64,000 nt of DNA. It comes from Agrocybe praecox. Its lineage: Eukaryota > Basidiomycota > Agaricomycetes > Agaricales > Agrocybaceae. The notes below the pieces were generated by a model. That model ran no database searches, was not told the DNA's origin, and saw nothing but the letters and a program-made list of their open reading frames with translations. Every line of letters starts with the position of its first letter. The stretch's first letter is position 1. Below, in pieces: positions 50,282-60,700 of this stretch. The DNA is taken from contig OZ024847.1 of the NCBI GenBank assembly GCA_964017145.1, positions 1,178,001 through 1,242,000 of the forward strand. The letters are read 5' to 3'. The translations under genes were made by a program, and so were the position numbers.

Positions 50282-52955
50282 CTACTCGATGGCCTGGACA
50301 CCATCATACGCCGGTAGTCTCTCGCAGGCCTGCTCCCAAGTGATATTGTCAAAGACAAGATCCGTGACAACCGCAATCACCTCATCAATAGGACCTATAC
50401 GTTGGTCCATGGTATCCCGTTCACTATCAAAGAAAGAGAAACGTATCAGTGGTCAAGTTCAACGGTCGACCCAAAAGAGAAAATATAAAACACGAGGGAG
50501 CGCCGACGGGGCAACAGATCTCCTCTGGTGTCAGCCAATGCGATTGCGAAACTCACCGTAGGGTCATGGTGCGATTTTGGACGGCTATTGATAAGAAACA
50601 TCAGTATGAAGGGTCATATAACTTCCGCTTCAGTAGGAGCCACGTACATGCAAAGTCGAGTGTTACTCCAAAAGGCGTGCCCAGTTCATCGTTGCGTGCA
50701 TATCGTTTACCAATCGATGTATTTGAGTCATCAACTCGAGAGAACACGCCGGCCTTGCGCAATTGGGAAGCTGCAGAAGAGATAGGGGAAGATACACCAC
50801 CATCATTTAGTAACAGTTGGAGTCATAAGTAATAAATGAATCTGAACGCACAAACTTCCTTGACCAACGGGTCAAATTCTTCTCGGGCACTCAAGGGTAC
50901 AATGAGAACCTTGGTAGGGGCGACCAATGGAGGGAGTGACAACACCTATACACATATCGTCGATCCGGTCAGTGACTGAGTATAAGTGACGGCAATGCAT
51001 CCATAACACTTACGCCACGCTCAACATCCTGTTCTCTGCTCCAGAAACTATGCTCGAGCAAAGTGTACAGAATACGACCCAGCCCAAAGGAAGGTTCAAT
51101 GACATTGGGGGTATATTCACGGACTAGAGAAAAGGAAGACAGGCGTCTAAAAGAGGAAGGATTGGCATGGAAAAAATTACGACATACTGGATTGTTTGAG
51201 GGTCTTCAGGTCAACGGTCAGCACTTCAGGAGTCAACTCCCATTGTTTTTCGCCATCTTCGGATGTAATGACGGTTTGGCTGCATTAAAGGAACAAAGGT
51301 TGATCAGCGTCCAAGGCAAGTTTTTTAACCACTCCCTTTACTCACCCTTGAGCCAATTCACCCTTAATCCTGGTCAATTGCTCCTGATCTAATGATTCAA
51401 CGATCTTTTGGATAGCGGCGGCGTCTTGTTTGTAGGTCTTTCCGAGGGCTTTCTTGTTCCACTCGGGAATTTCTTTTTGCGTCACAATGGGCTCCTTCAA
51501 AGCCTGACGGACAACCAAAGGATGGCCAGTCTTATTCGTGTGTACAGTCAAGTCATATGCGGCGCGATCAGCGCAACCCACGCACTCCGTCCAGCCAGTC
51601 GAGTTATGGATCTCGGCGTCCCAGCAATCGGTGGCGTAATGGGCCATTTCGTTGGCCATGTGTTGCCTGAAACGGAGTCTTTGAGGATTGATGCCGATTT
51701 TGAGTAAGAACAAGTAGATGCGAGCAACGAAGTAACCTAGAGTTTCGTTGGCAATGATACCTTTATCGACGGCCTCACCAATGGTCATTTCCACTGTCGT
51801 GCTTTTGCCCGCTTCTTGCACATGTCGATCCAAGAGCGTAAGTCTGACATCACGCACTTCCGAGAAACGCTCGTGTTTCTTGTCGTCAGGATCCACAAAG
51901 TGCTCGATCTCAGCCATCGTGAATTCACGAACACGCAGGAGACCAGCGCGTGGCGAAATTTCATTACGGAATGAACGACCGATCTGAGCAGATGCGAAAG
52001 GTACACGACCGTTGTTGAATTCGAGTAAGCGAGAGAAGTTTAGGAAATGACCCTGGGCAGTTTCGGGGCGCAAGAAGCTAGGTACACAGTTTAGATTGAT
52101 CAGTGAACCGTTTATAAAGAGAGAAACGTACCCAGGATGTTGGCCAGTGGGACCGATACTACTTGCGAACATCAAATTGAACAGTTGAGGCTCTCCGACT
52201 TCATTATCCGTGTCGGGATTCCGTAAGTTGTGCTTGCGGCACAATTCACCAATTTCAGGACCAGAATAGTTGTCCAGCTAGAGGTACTTAAAAATAAGAT
52301 CATGATTATACCGATGACGATTATACGCACCTGAGCGAGGATAGTCTCATACTGCACAACAACTTCATCGTCCAACTGCACAGCAGTGACCTTAGCGGCC
52401 TTCTTTTTCTTCTTCTTGTCCTCTGTCGGGGGTGCAGCAGCCAACCCACGCGCCTCCTTGTCTCCCGCCAGTCTAGCTTCCAACACGTTCTTAACAAGAT
52501 GGTCGGCGCGCAACACGTCACCAGTCTTCGTATCCTTGACCATCCAATCGGCAAAGCGAGCTACGTGGCCTGAAGTCTCGAACACAGGCGCAGGAGTCAT
52601 GATCGTCGTGTCCAACTCCAACATATGTTCTTCGATGATAAAGTGTTTCCGCCATTCAGCGATGATGTTTGCCTGCAGAGAGGAGCCTGGCGGGCCATAG
52701 TCGTAAAGACCAGCAACACCTATAGATATTTACCGATGTAAGATGACGAAGTATCGTTTGATCTCTGGAAGACGTGCCTCCGTAGATCTCGAAAGCAGGC
52801 GCGTAGAAGAATCTACGGTTCAGGAGAGCCTCAAGGCGGCCCTTGTCAAATTCGTGAGCAGTCTTGTTAACTGAGGTGGCCATGTTAGATGTAAAACGTA
52901 GATTTCTGTTCAGGCAAGATGGAAGTCTAGTAGAAAGATAGTGCAGAAATCGCAT
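50282..52955 (-). CDS. GRS1: glycyl-tRNA synthetase, probably cytosolic and mitochondrial from two starts
   Basis: Charges tRNA-Gly. Exons: 52778-52883 (or from 52955), 52331-52719, 52132-52277, 51346-52077, 51188-51279, 51014-51123, 50852-50945, 50648-50770, 50557-50584, 50282-50423. All phases agree: 653 residues from the ATG at 52883, 677 from the in-frame ATG at 52955. Class II signatures are [33 protein letters not shown] (motif 2) and [12 protein letters not shown] (motif 3), followed by the anticodon-binding domain ([15 protein letters not shown] to [15 protein letters not shown]). A Lys-rich insert ([10 protein letters not shown]) interrupts the N-terminal half, as in other eukaryotic enzymes. 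The 24 extra residues of the long form contain four Arg and no acids, like a mitochondrial presequence. The first intron begins with GC, not GT. Confidence 0.96.
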
Positions 52956-53566
52956 GGAAGATTTTTTTATAACGTCTAAATTCCATAAATGTCGATCGAG
53001 TCATCGTGATCAATTTCTTTCAACAATTATTTTACGTAATTAAACCTCCGACATAGGGGTAAAACATAATTCTCGCCGTTTCTTTGGAGGAAACTAGGCG
53101 AAAAAAGAATTCAAAGACGAAGCCCAGAACTTATTCCCTTCGACAGACTCAGGACCTTCTCTTCATAATATTAAAGAGCTTCTTGCATGGTTCACACTTG
53201 TTAAGGAAATAATGTTATTAAGTCGTGCTACCCTCCAGCATGAACCTTTAAATAATTTTAAAAAGAACCCAACCCCACAAAAAAAAAAGAGCGTTGCATG
53301 CAAAGCGAAGAATCATTTAGAGCTTATGACCAGAGAAGAAGAATGTTGAATGACAATTAAACCGAGTGAATGAATGTGTCCGTTGGTCGTCAATAATGCG
53401 TAGGTTTCCAAGTTGCATGAGGGAATGTGTATGCATAAGATAACAATGTGCGTTTTAGCTCTGCGATCAGCGATAAAGAAGAGGAAAGGGAATTAAAAGC
53501 AACGATAATCCCGATGGCCAGATTATTCTGAGGAAAAGACTGGTGGTCAAGTCATCCTTCCTTGTA
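52956..53566. other. intergenic, GlyRS promoter
   Basis: 611 bases between the GlyRS start and the stop of the bestrophin gene, both on the minus strand. AT-rich. No gene seen. Confidence 0.5.
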
Positions 53567-56033
53567 TTAAATGTGGCTGAGGTTTTTCTGCATGGCAATA
53601 GGTCCTCTGGAGATCCACTCCGCCGGGGAGACTCGCTCGTCCAGGTTCGTCGAGAATAGAAGGTTATTCTCGGAAACGAAGGCCCAACGTGTAGGATCGG
53701 GTGGTGGAGTAGACGTCACGGCTCTCAACTCATTACCTAGAGCACAAATTCATTGTGCGGAGAACGAGAAAAAAGAAGCAAGCAAATGCAAAGCAGCAGC
53801 AAACAAGTCAGTTCGAATCTAGATAGATACATACGATCTGCGATGATGTTACTCACGGATGATACTATTCGTGAAATGGTCGAGGTTAAGATCGTTCTTG
53901 TCATATCCAAAGGGGTCTGGAGAACCATGTCAGTGAATTGGTTTCGGAGCCGAGTCGAAGCTGAGGACAAATTCAATAATGATAATGAAATGTGATGCTC
54001 ACTCTCGATCTCCTCGCCGGCAACCAAGAAGCCAAAGAAGATGAAGCTCTATGTATTGAAAACGGCGATCAGTGAGATTGAGTATACGAGGGAGTACAGA
54101 TCGAACTTGAAAGAAAGAACGAGAACTCACGATGATGGTTGTCCCGGGAATTGTAATCCATTTTAGAGTCGACCAGATCTGGAACGGCTACCCGAATCGA
54201 ATCTTTTGAATAATTGGATTTTTTATTACCTCAAGGATATTACTCACAAGGGCAAGGCAATACATAATTGTAACCACCCATAGATGAATAGAGTATCTGT
54301 GGAGACATCTATTAGGGTCAGTCCCGTTTATCAAATAGAATTTCTTACGAAAATGGAATCGGAGTTGTCAGGATACGTTCCAATCCGCTAAGACTGTCCA
54401 CCAGTTGGTTCAACGCGTTTAGAAGGGTATCTAGAAAAATGGTTATTATACAAGTGATATTATAGAGAGCGAATAAATACATACTAATGGTAGGCACATC
54501 GCACGTCTTCCGGTGTTGAAGCGCAGCTATATACGAGCTCTGTAAATAAATAAAAAAGATGAGCACGATTGCATGCATTTAGCCAGTCTTAATACTTACG
54601 AGATACAAAGACAATTCCAGAGGGATATTATGAGAAACCGTCGCCTGATTACGCAACTTGGCGCGGAGACGGGCGCCTTTTTTACCCTTCACATCCTTGC
54701 CCTTCTCAGTAAGATATTTGACCAACAACGAAAAGGGGAAAAGATCGAAAACTCCATATTTCGGCGGCATATGTGCAGGGAAAAGATAAGCTTCATCTTG
54801 TTGTGCGAGAATTATGCGTTCCTTTTCTTTAACCTGGGGCTGGGTTCGTCCGGATACAGGGGTGGTAACGTTACTGAAGAAAGACGTTCTTCGTCCTGGA
54901 CTACCTATCGAAACTGGCGGCGGGAGATTTTGGGACGCAGGCGAGGTGAGATTGCTAGGCGAAGTAGCCATGTCCCTGTGGCGCAGAATTGAAGGAGAGG
55001 GCGCTATCGTTATAGACTGTTGTTTCCCAGGAGAAACGGGGCTTGTCAAACCGTTTGGATAAGACAGTGGCGACATTGGACCGATGCTTTCTATTTTCTC
55101 AAACTCTTCAGGAGACGTTGAGGAACGTGTGTCGTGGTCATGAGAAGATTCCATCGACGGTGATGCAGGCAAACCAGCGGGCAAAGCATATGCAGGCAAA
55201 AATTTGACGAGATAGTACAAATCCCTGTGAAATCACTTCAGCGGATGATGATGATGAACAACAAGGGTATTCGTACTTGTAGTATATGCCATCCTCTCCT
55301 CTCAGGTAATGCTTGATAGCCACAGCGAAAGCTTCCAGAAGGTTGATAGCACTTTTCTTTTCGACCAATGACCGTGCTTTGGCCTCCGCTTTGGTCATGC
55401 TAGAACCTGGTTCAGGAACAGGGTCTACAATGTAATGTTAGATTTTGATAATGCCCTGAAGCAAACTCATAAAAATTCATACCCGGTACATGGAACCATA
55501 TTGTCCTTGACATAGTTCGACTAGCAAGCATGATCTGCGACCATAACCTTCTCCCTTCGTTGTACCGCTCGAAAGATGACGTCGTTCGGTAAGAGATAAT
55601 GAAACCAAGGACAGTACCGATGCTGTTCACTGGTAAGGTGCAGGCTCAACTCGTAGGTTATTATAGGACTTACACAGTTAGTAGCGTTGGCTGTATGAAC
55701 AACTTGTGCCCATGCTCATTCAGGACCGTTATCATTGTCGACCATGCTGCGAAAAATAACAAGATGTGCCAGCATCTGAAAAGTGCCGTAGCCAATAGTG
55801 CATTCACGAACGAAGCGCCCGGGCGTTGTCGAGGTGCAAACCTACCCCAACTCGTCAATGCGCAGCACAGAGACGTGATCTCGAGTGACTTACGGATCTG
55901 GGACACGAAACCCCTGATGTGAAAAGGTCTCTACCCTCTAATAGAAAGGTATCGGTGGTATGTTAAGGATGATTATCACGCATACACTCACCGAAATCGG
56001 AGTGGCAGGCTCAACATTGGTTGTATGTGTCAT
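53567..56033 (-). CDS. bestrophin-like anion channel protein
   Basis: Thirteen exons joined in phase give 564 residues: 55992-56033, 55894-55937, 55674-55850, 55483-55622, 55277-55424, 54600-55224, 54485-54539, 54349-54430, 54248-54296, 54131-54187, 54003-54048, 53857-53916, 53567-53736. Family marks: first membrane segment RCWHILLFFAAWSTMITVL, then LLTVIGTVLGFIISYRTTSS, FERYNEGRRLWSQI and SAINLLEAFAVAIKHYLRGE, and late SYIAALQH, IHLWVVTIMYCLAL, SFIFFGFLVAGEEIENPFGY and IIRNELRAVT. Fungal members of this RFP-TM/bestrophin family are membrane proteins presumed to pass chloride. A Ser/Pro-rich insert of about 130 residues sits in the loop after DLYYLVKFLPAYALP. The first two exons are uncertain; another start is the ATG at 56315 (MPTRRPDIRWDSD), which could join exon 3 in phase. 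Confidence 0.88.
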
Positions 56034-56344
56034 GGTCTATGGTGAGCAACGGCTAGTATCTGTGCGCCCAGTTGTCTCCACTCCACTCTGCGCCCCTAAG
56101 GTAATTCCAATAACAGCTATTTTGAGAGCGTCACACAAAAACGTCAGACAGGGGAGGAAAGGGGACCAGAGAGGTATGTAACAAGAATATGTAAGGAATA
56201 ATAGAAAACCTCGCGAAACGACTCTCTTGGTGACTTACACAGCACCCCGCCACGTTGAATGGCGCCGTACGGGGGCATCGGAATCCCATCTGATATCAGG
56301 GCGTCGTGTTGGCATCTTGTTACCAAGATTACCGCGCTTAGAGT

Positions 56345-56678
56345 TTAACCACAAGGCCAATTGAAGAGTTCCTTGGATATCTTCTCAAGCACCTGAGGCT
56401 GCTCGAGATACCCTCTTCCAGCGCCCATTCTTAAGTATTGGGATGGCGGACGACGGAGATTCAGTCCAAATTGACCCTGTCGTGGCCTTGGTGGGGAGCG
56501 TGTTGGCATCTTGCCGGATGCAGACTTGGCTGAAACACTGGTGGAAAAACTCTTCTCTCTGTTATCACGTAGGGCGGGCCAAGAGACAGAATTTACAGAT
56601 GAAATTGCACGAGACGACAACGAACAAACTGCGGACGTTAATGAGAGACAATGAGCCCGAGCCGTCTCGGAAGAACAT
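56345..56678 (-). CDS. possible small mitochondrial protein
   Basis: A frame ending at 56345 reads KSFSTSVSAKSASGKMPTR, then LNLRRPPSQYLRMGAGRGY and LEQPQVLEKISKELFNWP. The first part resembles a mitochondrial presequence, and the rest is short and basic like a ribosomal or assembly protein. No ATG opens the frame directly. The ATG at 56678 would reach it through a 78-80 nt intron (donor after LSLIN, acceptor just before KSF), giving roughly 85 residues. Family not recognised. It lies between the bestrophin and repeat-precursor genes on the same strand. Confidence 0.35.
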
Positions 56679-57008
56679 TATAACGTGCACCGCATGAAGA
56701 TCAATTGTTCCGTAACGCTTAGCAGGGTCGCCCTGTGTAAGAATTCAGCACAGGCTATGTCTTTGATTAGATCCTACGAAAAGGTGAGCTACTGCTAAAA
56801 TTTTAAGTACAATGCTCAAAGAATGAGATATGAATATAGGGAAGCGAACAAGAGGATAAAAAAAGATAAAATAAAACGAGTGTCGTGGGCATTATTATTC
56901 TAGCCCAAAGGAAACGAAGTAGTAATAAAAAAGAGTGTTCATGTTCGGTGGTGGTGGTGGTGGTGGTGGATGTCGCTGCTCGTTGTGTCCGCTTGCGCTG
57001 CAAGTGAT
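56679..57008. other. spacer after the repeat precursor
   Basis: 3' region of the peptide precursor gene. Contains a GGT trinucleotide run (56946-56969). No gene seen. Confidence 0.45.
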
Positions 57009-57720
57009 TTACTGGTCCCGTTTCCAGGCCTGTGTCGGTGGGGCGGCGTCTGCTTCACGTCTCCAGGCCTGTGTTGGTGGGGCAGCATCTGCTTCACGTC
57101 TCCAGTCCTTCATCGGGGCCCCGCGCCTCCAATCTTGTGTTGGCGCATCAGCTTCACGCCTCCAGTCTTGCGTCGGTGCATCGGCTTTACGTTTCCAGTC
57201 TTGCATCGGTGCATCGGCCTCACGCTTCCAGTCCTGTGTTGGGGCGTCTGCTTCACGTCTCCAGTCTTTCATAGGGGTCCCGCGCCTCCAATCCTTCATA
57301 GGTGTGCCGGGCTCAGCCTCCCGTCTCCAATCCTTCATTGGTGTCCCGCGCCTCCAGTCCTTCATAGGTGTTCCAGGCTCAGCCTCACGCCTCCAGTCTT
57401 GTGTTGGCGCATCAGCTTTACGCCTCCAGTCTTTTGTCGGTGTGCCGGGCTCGGCCTCGCGCATCCATTCTTTTGTTGGTGCAGCGGGATTGGCCTCCCT
57501 CTAGATGAGTGCTCGGTTAAGAATGGCGGTAAGGTAAGGGCAAGGGGAATGACGCACTGCAATTCTATCGCTTCGAGCAATCACTGCATCATTCTGAGAA
57601 GAGAAGGTCAGGCTGAGGATCACCAGGTCAGAGAGGGCAGGAGCAGCGTACGATAGGGGCAGCAAGAGCAGCAGTGAATACAGATACGAGGACAAGCGCA
57701 ACACTCGAAGATAAACGCAT
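57009..57720 (-). CDS. secreted repeat peptide precursor with Kex2-type dibasic sites
   Basis: Exons 57652-57720, 57558-57593 and 57009-57500 join in phase 0 to 198 residues. The first exon is a signal peptide (MRLSSSVALVLVSVFTAALA, then API). A short leader (NDAVIARSDRIA) is followed by 14 tandem units, each ending in Trp and followed by a basic pair: ten RR, three KR and one degenerate MR after the first. Three unit classes alternate: E-A-E-PGTPMKDW or short GTPMKDW, EADAPTQDW/KADAPTQDW, and two copies of EADAAPPTQAW. The last KR is followed by DQ and the stop. Glu-Ala or Lys-Ala after the basic pair recalls the Ste13-trimmed spacers of yeast alpha-factor. Expected route: secretory pathway, Kex2 cleavage, basic-residue trimming, release of 7-11 residue peptides. 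It resembles Kex2-processed repeat proteins in design, not in sequence. Confidence 0.85.
57012..57500 (-). repeat. peptide-coding tandem repeats, 14 units of about 27-39 bp
   Basis: In-frame repeats coding for the Trp-ended peptides. Unit lengths are multiples of three (9, 11 or 13 codons including the basic pair). The 9-codon GTPMKDW-RR unit alternates with the 13-codon EAEPGTPMKDW-RR unit twice, which indicates duplication of a two-unit block. The two EADAAPPTQAW units at the C-terminal end are near-identical at DNA level. Confidence 0.9.
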
Positions 57721-60700
57721 CTTATTCGATGGCAGGGAGCAAGGTTAGGTTAGGTGGGGCGGGGGGTTTTGGGTAACTGGAAAAACGCACTAGAACTTTT
57801 ACTCAGCCCTTTAAAGTTTGTGGACTAACCCAATCAAGCAGGACCCTTCTCCATCCGGTTCCTCATCATTTTACCCAGCGGTGCCTGGAGGCTGGTGTGA
57901 GGCCGGCTTGCGGTGGACCTAGGTCCGATTCAATTGTTTATGTCTATTCTGAACACCGACGCGTCGCGACTGTCCGGCCATACGATCTCCGGATTCCATC
58001 TCACAAAATAGTAAAAATAATCCTTTTGCTTTCCTCAGTCGTAAAGGAATTTTATACACCGGTCTCCTTCCTGCAACCCCTAAACTACGAGCTCTTTCAG
58101 GTCCGGCATCCCCTGCCAAGGTCCTGAATTAAGTCTCATTCTAATGCAAGCCTTTCGTTTCAACGCACTTGATAAATGGGAATGCTGAGCTTTTCTTACT
58201 AACCAATTGCTAGGAGCTACAGTCAGACTCAAGATGTCTCGCAATGGCATCTGCTTGTAAAACGCGTACCCTTCTCAACTGCCATCGACCATCTATTTCA
58301 AGTTGTTCTCATCCCATTTTGATTATCACGACAGAGCCTCTACTAAGCACCCCATGCAAGGAGATTTTGATATCGCCGCATTATGATTCCACGAGGGAAT
58401 TTGAAAGGAAGACACGGTGCCCCAGGAACTCGGAGATCGTGGCAGGTAGCGACGGAGATTTTTAAATATCCCGTCCGTAGTCGGGGGTTGAAGATATGTA
58501 TTTTAATACAGGTTTAAGCATAGCATTGCGAAAAACAGAGATAGACTATGACGTCCGGTCGACATCCCGAGACGCCTGTCAATGGTTTGAATGCACAGAC
58601 GGGCTTCCATTCCTCTCAAACGAGCCGGAAAGCGGCATGAAGGTATTTGTACTTGCCAATCTGTAGCCTTATTCGCCTCAGAGAGCGAACATATATATTT
58701 AATACAGCCGCCTTGTAATCAAGACATTATTGACACAAGATGTGGATGCAATTAATCATTTGTTTTCGTGTTTTCGTCTACGAATAACTTGTATTATACC
58801 GGCCATCTACCGAAATTTATGCATCCGAATAATAAAATACTCACAGCGGCCGCGGATACATACTTTAATGCTTTATAGAGCTTAGGTCAAGATATCCATA
58901 CGATAGCTCACCATCTAAGATACCGGAACCTCCATTATTGTATCGGTCATATGGAATATGCGAGGGATGCTAGACTCGCCGAAAAGACGGAGTTTGGCAT
59001 GGACCAAGGACCAAGATGGAGAGCAATTTACTCGAACGTTGCTTGGTATTCAGTACACCACCGTTTGTAAAAAATGTGACCAGAACGTTGGCGAGAAATG
59101 TGGGAGCTACCTTGTTCTTTATATAGATAGTATGTAACAGAGATGTTCTCACAACCTGTCCGCGGGCACCCCATGATGACGTGAGTGTCAGGGCTGTCAG
59201 AGCTATTCTCAAAAACCTAGACTGGAGGTGGAGATGTGGCCAGCTATTTTAAACAGGTGCCATACACCTGAGTAGCAATGTATCACCAAGGTATTTTGTT
59301 CGCCTGTGTTCCGTGATCAAGCCACCCGTCGTTTTTTTTGCTATTTGTACACAAAATTCAACAAATTTTACCAAGTCATTTCATACTCCGACCACGCGTT
59401 GTTGTAAAAGTTCGTGACGGTGCTGCCTTTCTTTCATTCCCCCATCATCTAAGTCCTTCAAATTCTTTGCGACTGGTATGCTTTGAGGCCTGGCTTTCTT
59501 ATGTGGGTTTTTTCTTACCTATTATTGATATACTATACAATGCTAACTTCAGTAATGTTGTCACCCACTTCTTTGCCATTTCTGTGATTGCAGGCTGTTC
59601 AGTGCCATCCAGTGAGTGGTTTTTCTGAGAAGTTCTCGGCGTGCACTGTTACTCACACCACCTTACTACAGCCACACGGATGAACACTGGTACCATTGCT
59701 CTTAAAAGTTAGGACTCAGGAGTAGAGAACACCGAATCCCGATAATGGCCACCGTAAACAGGCCGTGGGTTCAGTTTGGATTCTGGCAGGTGGACTTGTG
59801 AGTGAAGAGTTTCGTCAAACATGTAGTATGTATCTCGTTTACAGCCTCGTAGTCCTAGTGACGATGCACTTTACTATCCCAAAGACCGATGCTGTCGTAT
59901 TATTTGAATTAGTGTTTCCTGCTCCGTCGATTATGGTACAGTACTATGTATCAAATAAACTCATTTTGTACTCCTGTACTGTTGTCCATGAATAAATAAG
60001 CAATTTTCGTACAATCATATAATAACATGGCCCACGGGCTGAGCTGGTATCCAATATTATAATATGATTAGCTGGATGACCGGCTGGAAATCACATAATA
60101 ACGCAGGCAGATACAACCTGACTCGTTCAATAGTGTCTACATAGGTCGCCAGCTGGTGTCAACGTTTGGCCCAAAGCTCTTACCGACATCAAACTGGCGA
60201 CAGGGTGCCATTAGTCAGGAATGAAACCTGGAAATACCTGCTATCAAGGTCTCTGACAGGTGACGACACATTGTCCAGACGTTGTGATCACAGGTTTCTC
60301 CCACGTTTTTTACAAACGGTGGTGTAGACTATAGTGTCAACGTTAAGCAGGAATTAGTATATTTTTGTAATCCTTGGCGACTATCCAACACCGAGGGGAT
60401 CAGATTCCTTAAAACGATATCATGATGAAAATAAAAGTTTCAAAAGAGAAACAAGCAAACTATCGAATGTCCGTGTTTTTTTCATCAAAAAAAGTTGTGG
60501 AGAACAAGAACAGTTTATCATCGACGAGTCCGCTGCTTCGCGATCAGTGATATATTACACACTGCGCAGTGACACAATCCCACATGATGCTAGTGCAGTG
60601 CATCGGACTTGCTGTGATTATCACCATTGCATCGCATATTACTACACGGCGCTTCCTGTATGAGCTCAGACGCCCATGTCGTCTTATTTGCTGCTCTGAG

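Noticed and set aside
56935..57656. Plus-strand repeat ORFs (189 and 228 codons) opposite the peptide precursor
   Set aside because: Antisense shadows of the in-frame repeats; no signal peptide, no splice sites, and the minus strand has a complete spliced gene.
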